A DNA stretch of 64,000 bases from assembly GCA_009760885.1 (NCBI GenBank), contig CM019717.1:48981366-49045365 (forward strand), written 5' to 3'. The notes under the pieces are model-generated. The model was not told where the DNA came from, did no database searches, and was given only the letters and a program-made list of their open reading frames with translations. Within the stretch, counting starts at the first letter, position 1; every line of letters starts with the position of its first letter. This DNA is from Achatina immaculata (lineage: Eukaryota > Mollusca > Gastropoda > Stylommatophora > Achatinidae). Both the position numbers and the translations under genes were made by a program. Below are positions 35,701 to 42,759 of this stretch, piece after piece.

Positions 35701-38700
35701 TCTGAATTTTGAACCTTGAAATTTGAAAAAAAAAAAAGCGCAGATAGCTCTTCTTGATAGTTTTCACACATAAGCCCGTGTGGATATGACGGAATCGTTT
35801 AAAGCAAGACATCATGAAATGAATCCAAGCACTCATTACCTTCTGGTAGAGTTTTCTCTGACGCATCCAGCGCCCATGCAAATATAATTTGTCTGGGGTC
35901 ACCTTTACAAACAGCGTCGTGTACTGTAGCGCCGGGAAATTCTGCCTTGTCGCATATCCTGAAAATTACCTTCCGAAAATAAACTTAATGTCGACTAACA
36001 AGTGGAAGATTTAGTGATAAATACACATGTAAATCATGCAAGGTTACTTTTTTGTAAACATACACATTATATTGTGTTTTATAGTTAGAAAAGCACGGCA
36101 ATTAATAATGAAGTAACAGTAATGAAATATCTCTGAACATTAAGTGCTCAAGGCACATGGGGCTTCTGCAAGGGTTTTCCACAAATGCCTGTCCCTAGCG
36201 TTTTTTTCCGTTCTTGTCCAGGTGACCCCTCTATTGCTCACCATTTTATCCATTGTTCTTATCCATGTCTCACTTGGTCTGCCCTAACTTCTGTTCCCTT
36301 GTGGTATCCATCTTAGTGCTATTTTTTGGTAGTGAGTCGTCAGTCATCCGGAGCACATGTTCCAACCATCGCCAGCGTCTTTCTTCAATAATTGTTGTCA
36401 GTGGCTTCATCTGCATTTCTGCCAACAAGATGTTGTTTCTTATGGAGTCTGCCAAAATATTCTTCTAATTCATTGATCTTCTCCATTAACTTGTTATCTA
36501 CTCTCAGTACATTGCTGCTGTTCACATTTTGCTTCATTAACTTGTGTCTTTCCTGTGTTGATCTTTAAACCTGTGTTGTGGGTATTTTGGGTTAGCTTGT
36601 TTATTTCATCTTGCATTTCATTATACCTGCTTGACAGCAGACAAATGTCGTCGGCAAAGCGAAGGCCCTAACAATAATAAAATAATAATATGTAAATAAC
36701 TAAGTAAGAACGCTGATATGTTAGAAGTCTGTGGATGAATGTGTTGTAATCTACTACACTGATGGGTCATTACAAGTGTGAGTGGGCGTTCATTGCACGC
36801 TTTCGTGCCAAAATTGTCATGTGGGGCTAACTGTGCAAAGCTATTACCTCAGGCAGCTCATTTTCAAAAATAGGTCTATTTTTAGGACTGTTGAAAGTGT
36901 AAATATAAATTATGGTCAGGCAAATAAGATTGTATTTCCTTTCCTCCTTGTCACTTAAAATCTGGAGAAGAAAAATAGTTAGCAAAGCGTCAAGTCTTAC
37001 CACGAGGAACGTTGGTTTGCAGGCATTCTACAACCATAGACCATCATGTGGTGTGCTATGTTCTTGCTCGAATGTGGGATAAATTTGGCTGTGGTTCAAA
37101 AGAAAATGTAAAAAAAACATTTTAATGTCATTTTGGTTTCCTTTCTTTAAATATTCAATAGTTCGAACGTACGAAATGCTGTTGGTCCCAATCCTATTTA
37201 CAGCAGAGATAACTGTCGTCGTATTGCCATCTGAAAGGCAGTATCTTAATTCCGTTCAGAGAACTAAGGAAATCCCTCACAGGTTCTACAATTCTGCCAT
37301 TTTGCAGTCAGTGACACCCTACGTGCTCTGATGCTTTCCCTATATATTCATAACGTATTAAGCTAGTATGTATATTAAGCTGAAATACAGGAATCAATGA
37401 GGAAAAATTGGAAGAGGTCAAGAGTTTAGAATATCTTGGATCATTACTAACTAGTACTGGAGATACAATGAGGGAAATTAAAAGGAAAACATCTATCGCT
37501 CTTCAAAAAGTAAAATAACTAAAGAAGCTGTGGAGAGGAACAGACGGAACTACAAAAATAAGATTTTTTTAAGGTCATGCATCTTTCCCATCGCAACATA
37601 TGCCTGTGAGACCTGGACACTTATCAAAACAGCTGATAAACACATAGATGCCTTGTCTTGCCTTATCCTTTCTCACTTACTATTAGGTGTAGAGGTGAAG
37701 TGCAACTGTCTCTCATTGGCTCGCCTCCTGGCTTCGTACACTGAGATGTTCAGGGACTCTGCTAAACCATCGGCCCATCGTTTGCATGGGCGGCCCCTTC
37801 CTCTGCCTTTGTGTGGTCTGTAAAACATTGCTCTCTGTGGTGCACGTTCTTGTTGGTAGTCGTGATATATGACCGAACTATTTTATTTGCTGTTTTTGTA
37901 TATAGTTCAGAACGGGTTCAACTCCTACTTTATTTCTAATGACATCATTTCTGATTCTGTCCATTCTTGATATTCCAAGAATTCTTCTCAAGAATCTCAT
38001 TTCAGTTGTTGTAATTTTCCTTTTGCCTTTTGCTGTCAGCGTCCATGCCTGGCATTGGTAGCACAAAGTTGGTATGAAGATTGTCTTATAGATAGTTCTT
38101 TTGATTTCTAGTGAGACATTAATGCCTTTGAATGTAAATGCTTCAGAAGAGTTCTTCAAAAACTCGTATCATGGACACGAAAAAAGAACAAATATATCCA
38201 TACTACAAGAACTTAATATTGAAGAATGGTGGCTAGAAAAGAGGATTAAACAGAGAAAACTTAAATATTTTGGATACGTTAAACGTCATGATAATTTAGA
38301 GAACACCGTCCTTGAAGGGTGAAAGAGAGAAAGAAAGAGAGGAAGACCAAGGCGAAGATGGCTGCCAGACATCGTTGATAATCTGCAAATGGATGAATCA
38401 GTAGCAGGGCATCTTGCTTACAACCGAGAGGCCTATGGGAGAGCTGTTAGGGAGGGAAAGTTCCGCAACGAACATGCAAATAATTAAGTTAATATCAGTG
38501 ACTTCATTTCCGTGTGACATTTGATCGATTCTCTTCAGCTCTGAGTCCAGTGTTGGAATTTAGCATGTTCCATCACGGTGTAAGTAAGCTTTCCTGCAGT
38601 CAGTTTTATCAATACGACTGAAACAAGATAATTATCGTAGGGTATAGCTGAGGACTCCCCCCCCCCTCAACATGGTTTTAAAAAGTGGTTGCATTAAAAT

Positions 38701-40091
38701 TTCTTAAACGGCATCAGAAGTTTCCTTTTGAGAATAAAACAGACAAGAGAAATGTTTTCCTGCGTTATTGTCCAAGGCGGAAAATATAGCGCTGCCTCGG
38801 TTATGTAAAGTCGGAATCATCATCTTTGTATTCTGCCCACATGTGATCCAATCTTTACTTTATTATATCCCTCCGTATGCAACAACTGACTGCACATCAC
38901 GTATGATGATTTATAGTTCTACTCGTGCCCTGTCCATATCACTTTGTTTGAACTAAGATAATCTGTTGGAGGTGATAGCGTACAACAGGGACGTGGTTGA
39001 TAGCAGTGGGTTCTATCTCCGCTGCTATTTGCTATAGATTTTCGTCAGTGCTTTGCAGTATGGGCTCGTGAGCTGACATCCTCATTCCAAGCTGGAGGTA
39101 GGAGCAAATGCTCATTGCAGTGATAGTGATCCTAAAGCATTACAGTCTAAATGTACAAGTACATAAATTATATTTCACGTTCATTTTCATATGAAACTTT
39201 ACTTTTCACGGTCATCATATTCTCAGAAGTTCGAAAATGAAAAACAGATACTGATCTGTTTACATTATGTATTAAATAGCATTAATTTTGACATGAACGA
39301 TGAAAATGTTGCATGGATGAAATGTGAAGTCTTCCACTTACTGATATAGGTTTCCTCGTCGTCCAGCTTTGTGGCCGTGCACACAAGTTCGTCAGGCTAA
39401 GCCAAAATAGTGCAAACATTTATCAATAAAGTAAGACTGCAGTTTATTATAGTGTAAAAGTTTCTATCAATAAAGAACATGACAGGGCCTTCTTGTTTCT
39501 TAAATACGGGAAATCCTTTATTGACCGGGACTCCTGGCAATAGTGGAAATCAACTGTCAATGTAGTTTTGTTTGTTTGTTTGTTTGTTTGTTTGTTTGTT
39601 TGTTTGTTTGTTTGTTTGTTTGTTTGTTTGTGTGTTTAACGTTGAGATTAAAATTGGCATGTTTAAGGATTCGGCTTGACCAGGTGGCAGAAATCGAACG
39701 TTGCATTACCAAATCTTGGCCCCGTTTATGTCATAAGCATCCGTTCATTACACAAGAAATAGCATTAGTAACATACATTTCAAGTTTAAATGTGATACTG
39801 CACGAATATTTCATTGTCACATTCTGGTTACATCCTATGGAATGAACTGAATTATCAAATTTAGTTGTCTCAATATATGCTTTATCCATCTACTCTATTT
39901 TTTATATAAGCATCTTATTAGTTTCTTTTGCGAAGTATCTTTTTTCTAACAGAAAAAAAATAAGATATACTTGCCTTGTGTGATGTGACATTTGGCATCC
40001 GTATGGTCAGAAAGTAACGGTCATCGTGGTTTTCCACAACAGCAGAACTCCCACACTGTACTAAGATTAACAAAGCCAGGAGCACCAGCAT
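18537..40091 (-). CDS. PHM: Peptidylglycine alpha-hydroxylating monooxygenase (PHM), monofunctional, about 345 residues
   Basis: Secure exons are 40091-39975, 39396-39342, 37088-37001, 35958-35840, 34582-34505, 32137-32089, 28520-28437, 24008-23932, 20420-20314 and 18729-18537. All phases join. PHM hydroxylates the alpha-carbon of C-terminal glycine in peptide precursors, using copper and ascorbate in the secretory pathway. The protein starts with a signal peptide (MLVLLALLILVQCGSSA). All copper ligands of the family are seen: HH in AHHMMVYGC, H in VVQMHYTK, HxH in RTHSHNLG and M in HDEMCNFYIMY. It stops about 35 residues after the last one, so there is no lyase (PAL) domain and no transmembrane tail. 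The segment between exons 6 and 8 must have length 2 mod 3. It is tentatively filled by two small exons (30980-30951, 30822-30782), giving 345 residues. A DBH-type relative is unlikely given the PHM-specific motif order. Confidence 0.9.
18730..19744. other. PHM intron with unrecognised ORF remnants
   Basis: A minus-strand frame at 18,807-19,076 encodes 90 residues starting MDLHKLLYRFHRSGDH. A plus-strand frame at 19,029-19,334 encodes 101 residues including NNIEFLAFDTAVKIMRY. Neither is recognised. The plus-strand FLAFDTAVKIM pattern faintly resembles VFFAADAVEVL at 20.7 kb (minus). They may be decayed mobile-element or gene fragments; I assign no function. Confidence 0.3.
19745..19905 (-). 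mobile_element. SINE fragment (family 2 body)
   Basis: CTTCCCAGAGAGTTAACTCTGG, GAGGCTGGGTGAACCC and a B-box-like GGTTTCGATTTCC (minus strand) match the layout of the SINE at 57,745-58,012. The A-box end, GGGATGCGTTAGCGCAGTGAA on the minus strand, is the part amplified in the adjacent 39-bp array. Confidence 0.65.
19881..20075. repeat. 39-bp tandem repeat, five copies
   Basis: TTCACTGCGCTAACGCATCC starts at 19,881, 19,920, 19,959, 19,998 and 20,037, exactly 39 bp apart, with essentially no divergence between units. Each unit includes the SINE A-box-like sequence, so a SINE end and its flank were recently amplified. Confidence 0.95.
20314..20420 (-). CDS. PHM: PHM coding exon 10
   Basis: The exon is 107 nt, phase 0 to 2. 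It encodes AFYDVSHPGMDIEPGDLLAS and RCVMNSMSRDTDTRI, matching AFYPV.HPVDV..GDLLAARC. The acceptor is ATATTCTGCAG and the donor TCGG/GTTAGT. Confidence 0.95.
20421..21783. other. PHM intron, mostly unannotated
   Basis: Apart from the 85-bp dispersed repeat at 20,683-20,766 I see no gene. A T/G-rich block occurs near 20,960-20,985. Confidence 0.5.
20683..20766. repeat. Dispersed unclassified repeat, copy 1
   Basis: This stretch and 30,183-30,266 share CTCCCACnCnGATACnATGnT, CTCAACAnCTCnACAGCATC and GGCTGCAAAGAACAnCAG at roughly 80 percent identity. On the minus strand both can be read as (C)NC.L.FFAADAVE.L...IVS.WE, which hints at a shared coding ancestor. The family is not recognised. Confidence 0.6.
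21784..22245. repeat. 33-bp tandem repeat, about 14 copies
   Basis: The unit is close to ATGTACTATGTTGTCAATGA followed by AACTGGTGTTACT. Because 33 is a multiple of three, reading frames stay open on both strands (11-residue units such as MYYVVNETGVT). The resulting 97-195-residue frames are repeat artefacts. It lies in the PHM intron between exons 9 and 10. Confidence 0.93.
22246..23040. other. PHM intron, nothing recognised
   Basis: AT-rich sequence without a recognised element between the 33-bp array and the LINE B fragment. Confidence 0.5.
23041..23286 (-). mobile_element. LINE B 3'-terminal fragment
   Basis: The minus strand reads GHVLRMTDNSLPKIALRWTP, then GNRSKGRPKETWRRT and ALGT before the stop. 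It ends in a GAGAGAG tail (CTCTCTC on the plus strand at 23,043). It is near-identical to the end of the 11-13.6-kb LINE B. It lies just downstream of PHM exon 9. Confidence 0.9.
23287..23931. other. PHM intron with homopolymer tracts
   Basis: C-, G- and A-homopolymers are present (C10 at about 23,363, G-rich at about 23,523, A17 at about 23,838). No gene. Confidence 0.5.
23932..24008 (-). CDS. PHM: PHM coding exon 9
   Basis: The exon is 77 nt, phase 1 to 0. It encodes VVTSGYRIRDGEWTEIG, then RMSPQLPQ, nearly identical to family KVVSGYRVRNGQWTLIGRQSPQLPQ. The acceptor is TTTTCCTCAAG and the donor CACAG/GTTTGT. Confidence 0.95.
24041..24140. repeat. Two-copy tandem duplication, about 47-50 bp
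   Basis: AGTTnACCATATTGTTnAnGAG...TTTATTAAAAATCTATTAAAA occurs twice in succession just upstream of PHM exon 9. Confidence 0.65.
24440..27610 (-). mobile_element. LINE family C (RTE-like), nearly full length
   Basis: On the minus strand the endonuclease (from 27,429) shows IGFWNVRTM, DVMGTSEMRWPEAG, QCYAPTNNADDE and IVMGDFNAKVG. The RT follows as KAAGEDEITPEILK, EEQTGFRKGRNCIDQ, then NFIYFKKAFDSI (catalytic Asp of motif A replaced), GMKQGC and DLDFADDITL. Frameshifts fall near 26.9, 26.1-25.7 and 25.35 kb. Its 3' end is a TATAAGATA-type tail at about 24,450. Fragments of the family lie at 34.7 and 54.4 kb. It occupies the PHM intron between exons 8 and 9. Confidence 0.9.
26863..27429 (-). 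pseudogene. LINE C endonuclease domain
   Basis: A 188-residue frame covers an exonuclease-endonuclease-phosphatase fold with MGTSEMRW (metal-binding Glu), QCYAPTNN and MGDFNAKVG (Asp/Asn catalytic pair). The rest of the endonuclease is frameshifted. Confidence 0.88.
27770..28300 (+). mobile_element. mariner 5' fragment
   Basis: Starting near GGGGAGAATCAAATGAAAACC (probable terminal repeat), the plus strand encodes a broken mariner N-terminus. It shows an EQHSVIVF-like start, a RKFRNGVSSV segment, EAIAALEAMVRENRRVIVNK, a FCLDMSH segment and HQIVHDVLQIHKVSA. Stops interrupt it and it ends before the catalytic core, at the (TATG)n tract. Confidence 0.75.
28325..28391. repeat. (TATG)n microsatellite
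   Basis: About 16 perfect tetranucleotide units, directly following the mariner remnant and 46 bp from PHM exon 8. The IHTYIHTY-type frames through it are artefacts. Confidence 0.97.
28437..28520 (-). CDS. PHM: PHM coding exon 8 (CuM HxH motif)
   Basis: The exon is 84 nt, phase 1 to 1. It encodes FYMDSVCEFPLNFTIYPLAI, then RTHSHNLG. HSH corresponds to the CuM ligands H242 and H244 (HTHHLG in mammals) and the preceding Arg to the substrate-side Arg240. The acceptor is TTCCCCCTCAG and the donor CTAG/GTCAGC, which is weak. A (TATG)n microsatellite begins 46 bp downstream of the exon end. Confidence 0.9.
28521..29664. other. PHM intron, nothing recognised
   Basis: Contains a short tandem duplication at about 29,300-29,400 (TACTTCTGTACTTTACAGCAG units, 43 bp, two and a half copies). 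No PHM exon was found here. Confidence 0.5.
29666..29818. repeat. (ACAT)n microsatellite, interrupted
   Basis: Tetranucleotide ACAT repeats over about 150 bp with occasional ATAT interruptions. Overlapping low-complexity frames are artefacts. Confidence 0.97.
30183..30266. repeat. Dispersed unclassified repeat, copy 2
   Basis: About 80 percent identical to 20,683-20,766, centred on CTACAGCATCGGCTGCAAAG. A minus-strand frame upstream (30,293-30,562) encodes the unrecognised stretch VKLFVAFCDFSEMPCVVSSL. Its relation to the repeat is unclear. Confidence 0.6.
30782..30822 (-). CDS. PHM: PHM candidate micro-exon 7b
   Basis: Tentative 41-nt exon (phase 2 to 1) encoding CVFSGNHMVFNLR. The acceptor would be TTTTTACAGGCAG and the donor CCGAG/GTATGTG. 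It joins in frame to exon 8 (FYMDSVCEF). Splice signals are good; sequence similarity to the family loop is weak. Confidence 0.35.
30951..30980 (-). CDS. PHM: PHM candidate micro-exon 7a
   Basis: Tentative 30-nt exon (phase 2 to 2) encoding TRHIPGEVAR. The acceptor would be the second AG of TTTTCAGAAGGCAG and the donor GCACG/GTAAATG. Together with 7b it restores frame and gives 30 residues where mammalian PHM has 31 between the TR and Cys landmarks. The residues themselves are not conserved, so transcript evidence is decisive. An opposite-strand reading also resembles PHM (see findings). Confidence 0.3.
31154..31877 (+). mobile_element. LINE D 3' copy with target duplication
   Basis: A 724-bp, 5'-truncated copy with KLIMSVRKNSEEQNLYLN, VESFEYLGSLLTNNGDTM, GRWLQDIVDDL-type blocks and ASAAGHLAHNRE, ending (ATGA)n. 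ATCCTGTTATGG (31,142-31,153) and ATCCTGTAATGG (31,878-31,889) flank it as an 11/12-bp target duplication. It lies in the PHM intron between exon 6 and candidate exon 7a. Confidence 0.88.
32089..32137 (-). CDS. PHM: PHM coding exon 6
   Basis: The exon is 49 nt, phase 1 to 2. It encodes EEVTDNSGYTIEMTHT, matching NNKDCSGVSLHLT. The acceptor is TTTTATTTTAG and the donor ACAAG/GTAAGA. Conservation is moderate, but phase and order are right. Confidence 0.8.
32296..32487. repeat. Minisatellite, about 28-32 bp unit (left half)
   Basis: Units read TATCGTGGCCTCACAGTGCTATAACAGA with variants. The array is interrupted by the 1.19-kb element at 32,488 and resumes at 33,678. Together about 17-19 units are visible. 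Confidence 0.93.
32488..33677 (-). mobile_element. Unclassified non-coding retroelement-like repeat, copy 1
   Basis: A 1,190-bp insertion in a minisatellite. CCTCACAGTGGT occurs on both sides (32,476-32,487 and 33,678-33,689). On the minus strand it begins CGGTTCTAAGGACTGT and ends with AAGAAGAAAAAG, so it has the polarity of a retroelement with a microsatellite-like tail. It holds three units of about 88 bp (GGACTTTCTC at 32,720, 32,808 and 32,897), then repeats containing GCCTCTAGAGCAGAG. I see no reading frame longer than about 80 codons and no RT or tRNA promoter. A second copy lies at 45,782-47,227. Base composition is clearly more GC-rich than the flanks. Confidence 0.8.
33678..34003. 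repeat. Minisatellite, about 28-32 bp unit (right half)
   Basis: Continuation of the GTGGCCTCGCAGTGCTATAACAGATATC array beyond the inserted element, with more divergent units than the left half. Confidence 0.93.
34004..34504. other. PHM intron, nothing recognised
   Basis: AT-rich. One 81-residue plus-strand frame runs from the minisatellite into this stretch without recognisable similarity. Confidence 0.5.
34505..34582 (-). CDS. PHM: PHM coding exon 5 (third CuH His)
   Basis: The exon is 78 nt, phase 1 to 1. It encodes VGLRVSGDTGINYLVVQMHY plus TKAFP. The His of QMHY matches the H172 copper ligand (VLQVHY in mammals). The acceptor is TCCACTGCAG and the donor CCCAG/GTAAGA. Confidence 0.93.
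34673..35209 (-). mobile_element. LINE C 3' fragment with 12-bp target duplication
   Basis: The 537-bp, 5'-truncated copy aligns with 24,440-24,990 on the minus strand. Both share AAGTTATAAGCACAAAAACC and a 3' end reading GTGACGTTTAACGGCACGGG then a TATAAG-type tail. ATAGCCATCTTT flanks it at 34,661-34,672 and 35,210-35,221. It inserted about 90 bp upstream of PHM exon 5. Confidence 0.92.
35222..35839. other. PHM intron, unrecognised plus-strand ORF
   Basis: A lysine/arginine-rich 93-residue plus-strand frame at 35,411-35,692 precedes an A-rich tract at about 35,727 and may be a decayed retroelement 3' end. No family assigned. Confidence 0.4.
35840..35958 (-). CDS. PHM: PHM coding exon 4
   Basis: The exon is 119 nt, phase 2 to 1. 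It encodes ICDKAEFPGATVHDAVCKGD, then RQIIFAWALDASEKTLPE, aligning with family WFC...ILYAWARNAPPTRLPKG. The acceptor is GTAATTTTCAG and the donor AGAAG/GTAATG. Confidence 0.92.
36132..36669 (-). mobile_element. LINE B 3' fragment, older copy
   Basis: The minus strand shows FADD-type sequence at the right edge, NEMQDEINKLTQ-like text, LLAEMQMKPLTTIIEERRWR and HVLRMTDDSLPKN, ending at GCACTTAATGTTCAGAG. It is more diverged than the copies at 23.0 and 40.3 kb. It lies between PHM exons 3 and 4. Confidence 0.88.
37001..37088 (-). CDS. PHM: PHM coding exon 3 (first copper His pair)
   Basis: The exon is 88 nt, phase 1 to 2. It encodes KFIPHSSKNIAHHMMVYGC and RMPANQRSSW. The adjacent His residues in AHHM correspond to the two CuH ligands H107/H108 of rat PHM. 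The acceptor is TTGAACCACAG and the donor CGTG/GTAAGA. Confidence 0.93.
37391..38486 (+). mobile_element. LINE D copy split by a nested LINE E fragment
   Basis: The left part (37,391-37,654) reads INEEKLEEVKSLEYLGSLL, TTKIRFF and CETWTLIKTADKHIDA. The right part (38,122-38,486) resumes with the CFRRVLQ region, then LQELNIEEWWLEKRIKQRKL and AGHLAYNREAY. Between them is a minus-strand insertion flanked by ATGCCTT. The copy lies between PHM exons 2 and 3. Confidence 0.87.
37655..38121 (-). mobile_element. LINE family E fragment nested in LINE D
   Basis: The minus strand encodes FKGINVSLEIKRTIYKTIF, YQCQAWTLTAKGKRKITTTE, MRFLRRILGISRMDRIRND and VGVEPVL. This is the C-terminal RT region of another RTE-like family not otherwise seen in the window. 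The 7-bp ATGCCTT at 37,648-37,654 and 38,122-38,128 is a probable target duplication. Confidence 0.85.
38487..39341. other. PHM intron, nothing recognised
   Basis: A C8 tract occurs near 38,658. No exon or repeat family recognised. Confidence 0.5.
39342..39396 (-). CDS. PHM: PHM coding exon 2
   Basis: The exon is 55 nt, phase 0 to 1, encoding PDELVCTATKLDDEETYI. The acceptor is TTTGGCTTAG and the donor ATATCA/GTAAGT. Cys and the DEE pair align with the family SDTYFC...VDEE segment. Confidence 0.85.
39566..39632. repeat. (TTTG)n microsatellite
   Basis: About 16 tetranucleotide units in the intron between PHM exons 1 and 2. Confidence 0.97.
39975..40091 (-). CDS. PHM: PHM coding exon 1 (signal peptide), GC donor
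   Basis: The exon is 117 nt (39 codons). ATG at 40,091 starts a classic signal peptide. The mature part then reads RYFLTIRMPNVTSHK, matching the family DIRMPGVTPK block. Phase and alignment with exon 2 (PDELVC) put the boundary at CACAAG/GCAAGT, a GC-AG intron with otherwise consensus donor. A possible acceptor (TTTTTAACAG) at 40,133 suggests an upstream untranslated exon. Confidence 0.85.
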
Positions 40092-40315
40092 GCCTAATTT
40101 TTCAGTAGTCGTTAACAAATATGGATCGACTTCTGTTAAAAAGAATATGTAAACTGTAGATAATGATTTAAATTTTATAACATAAACAATCTGATTCCCT
40201 CCCCCCCCCCCCAAAAAAAAAAGATAATTACTACCGAAAATCCAGTGACTTTTTTTCTAAATATATGCACTATATAACTTGAATTGAATTATATAACACT
40301 ATACCTCGTTATAAA

Positions 40316-40498
40316 AATAGCGCTAAGATGGACACCACAGGGGAACAGAAGTAAGGGTAGACCAAAAGAGACATGGAGAAGAACAGAAAAGATGTTGAGC
40401 AATAGAGGGCTCACCTGGGCAAGAGCAGAAAAAAAGGCAAAGGACAGGCACTTGTGGAAAACCCTTGCGGAAGCCCCATGTGCCCTGGACACTTAAGG

Positions 40499-40531
<33 letters not shown>
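40316..40531 (+). mobile_element. LINE B 3' fragment with 15-bp target duplication
   Basis: The 216-bp copy encodes IALRWTPQGNRSKGRPKETW, then RRTEKMLSNRGLTWARAEKK and PCALDT, and ends in (GA)n. ATACCTCGTTATAAA flanks it at 40,301-40,315 and 40,532-40,546 without mismatch, so the insertion is fairly young. It lies about 225 bp upstream of the PHM start codon. Confidence 0.95.
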
Positions 40532-40534
<3 letters not shown>

Positions 40535-40546
40535 CCTCGTTATAAA

Positions 40547-42589
40547 TTTGAAAAGCACGACACAGTCTACCAATTTTCTTCTCTTCCCCCCCCCCAACAA
40601 GTATTTTGACGTAGTGGCAAATGCAGCCCAACAGAAAGACAACGGACTTAGAATTTTATAGAGAGATATGTTAGAATTTTATATAACGATATACATTTAA
40701 CGTTACATTTTGCCTAAAAATGTAAGTTAATTATTTTTTCAGGGAAGAGGTGGCAGGATGAATTTAAGTAATCAATACAGGCCGCTACAATTAACTCTTA
40801 TTTCGTTGATTATTCCTGTTCTACATTTGCCAAAGTCGACTAAGACTATGTTTCTCTCCTCTTTCTCCCCCTCACCCTACCCCTTTCCCCCTTCTCCTCC
40901 CTTAGTGGTCTGGCTGAGAGATCGCAACGAGAAGGCGACCCCAGTCCTAGAAATATTTCTAGTCGAGGTAGGATGTGTCCGAAACAAGGACCATAACGGT
41001 GACTTTATGCAGAAACAGCCTTTTTGATGAAGAAGAAGAAGAAGAAGAAGAAGAGAAGAAGAAAAAGAAAAGAAGAAGAAGAAAAGAAGAAGAAGAAGAA
41101 GAACAACAACAACAATCCTTAGAATTATGGTCGAGATCTACACAGACATTCAGAAATAATACATGTAATGACAATTATATTTCATCTGCGTCTACGGCGT
41201 GGCATCTGATGAGTATGCTGTGTTTATTATTCTTAAAACAAGTTACAAACAGGTTAAATATTGAAATAAACTTAGGATACAAGATTAGATAATGAGATAG
41301 CAGAATCAAAAAGAGGCATTGGACGAGTGTGTAATTCGTAGAGAGTATAGAAAGAAAAAAGCTTAATAAGAACAAAAACAACCAAATATTTTGGTAGCTA
41401 AAAAAAAAAGGGGGGGGGGGGACTTAAATGGCAAAAAAAAAAAGAGCAAGATACCAAGAATTTCAATTTCAGATAGCAAATATGTAAAAGGTTTTACCTT
41501 ATTTATTTATTACTTTTTTTTAACAGAGGTTTTTTTGTAGTAGAAATGTTAGTTGATTATTGCCTCACCTTTCACTTATCGGCTACAGAAAAACTTCCCT
41601 AAAGATAATTATCGCATTTTTTGAGTCAGTTTCGCATAAATTGTGATAAAAGTTGGGGTTTTTTCTTTCTTTTTTTTTAACCAGGTTTAACTTTTGAACA
41701 AGTTTTTGAGTTTGTTATAAAGAAAACTATTCTTGACTTAGCTTTGACTGGCGAATGCACCTCACTCGGCCATTGCATTCAAGAAAGAACTTAATGACAT
41801 ATGACTTACCGTCAAATTTAGAGATCAGTAAGAAAATTCTGAATTTAAAAAAACGGGACACATATGGTTCCTAAGGGTTGTATAATATAAGGTTATAAAT
41901 AATGCAAAATCTGAAGAGAGTACCAAAAAAAAAATTATGTTAAAAAATCGTATCTCTCCACGGGAGTAGGGGGTTTTTGCAGATTCAGTTATCAGTAAAT
42001 GAAATCACTCGGAGCTGGAGAAAAAAAGAAAAAAAAAAGAAAGAAAGAAACAACAGGACACTGGATTCTCATAGACCTCTAGAAGTTCTTCCTGAGTAAG
42101 AATAGAAACATTCTCTAAAGCTCAACAGATTGACCACATTAGTAGGAAGGGATGTGGAGGAATATTTCTATGATTATATGATAGAACATGTGGTATTCTC
42201 ACTCTCCTGCCAAAGACTGCTACTAGCCAAGTGAAAGTACTCCCTTTATGCTTTCTACGGGATCATATTAGCTGTGTTTGATTTCAGTTTGCACAACGCA
42301 CTGATCCTCCCGTGCTTCTTTTGTATAAAGATCTTCACCTTTGATGCTCACACAGTTACCCCCCAGGATCTACGCGAAACAACCTTTAAAACAGCTTCCA
42401 AACACTTGTTTATTAGGACTGCAAAGACAGATACTTGTTCATAATCATTGCTAATTTGTTAAAGGTTAGCATTATCGTGGCAGAAATATAGTGAGTCTGG
42501 CGCCTTTTCTAATTCCAGAACTTGCTGATTTAAAGTGTTGAGTCCGCTCGTCTAGCTCGGCTTAAGATAATTATGCTAGGTTCTCAGCT
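40547..42589. other. Upstream flank of PHM, low-complexity tracts
   Basis: Includes a (GAA)n block at about 41,029-41,103 and several A/T/G homopolymers. No gene recognised. Any PHM promoter or 5' untranslated exon would be expected here or further right. Confidence 0.5.
41029..41103. repeat. (GAA)n-rich microsatellite
   Basis: GAAGAAGAAGAAG units interrupted by GAAAAAGAAAAG, followed by an ACAACAACA run. Confidence 0.95.
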
Positions 42590-42753
42590 TGTTTCACTAC
42601 AGCAAAATAAAAACTTCTTTCAGTCACTTCTGTGACATGATCAGCAGTCTTTCTCAAGCCTAGACCATCGGCATCAGCAGGAGGGGTTCTCCTCACTACT
42701 ACCAGCCATGTTCCATCACGAATTTTTTGCAGTTCTAAAACATTTGCCTATGA
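42589..42753 (-). CDS. Unrecognised short ORF or exon, about 54 codons
   Basis: The minus strand reads KIRDGTWLVVVRRTPPADAD, then GLGLRKTADHVTEV and SFYFAVVKQAENLA before a stop. A possible acceptor (CTTCTTCATAG) precedes ANVLELQ just upstream. Composition looks protein-like and unlike the surrounding low-complexity DNA, but I recognise no family. It could be a terminal exon of an unseen gene or a decayed transposon ORF. Confidence 0.35.
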
Positions 42754-42759
42754 AGAAGA

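Noticed and set aside
42589..42753. An upstream coding exon of PHM
   Set aside because: The frame ends in a stop and bears no similarity to PHM N-termini; exon 1 at 39,975-40,091 already has a start codon and signal peptide.
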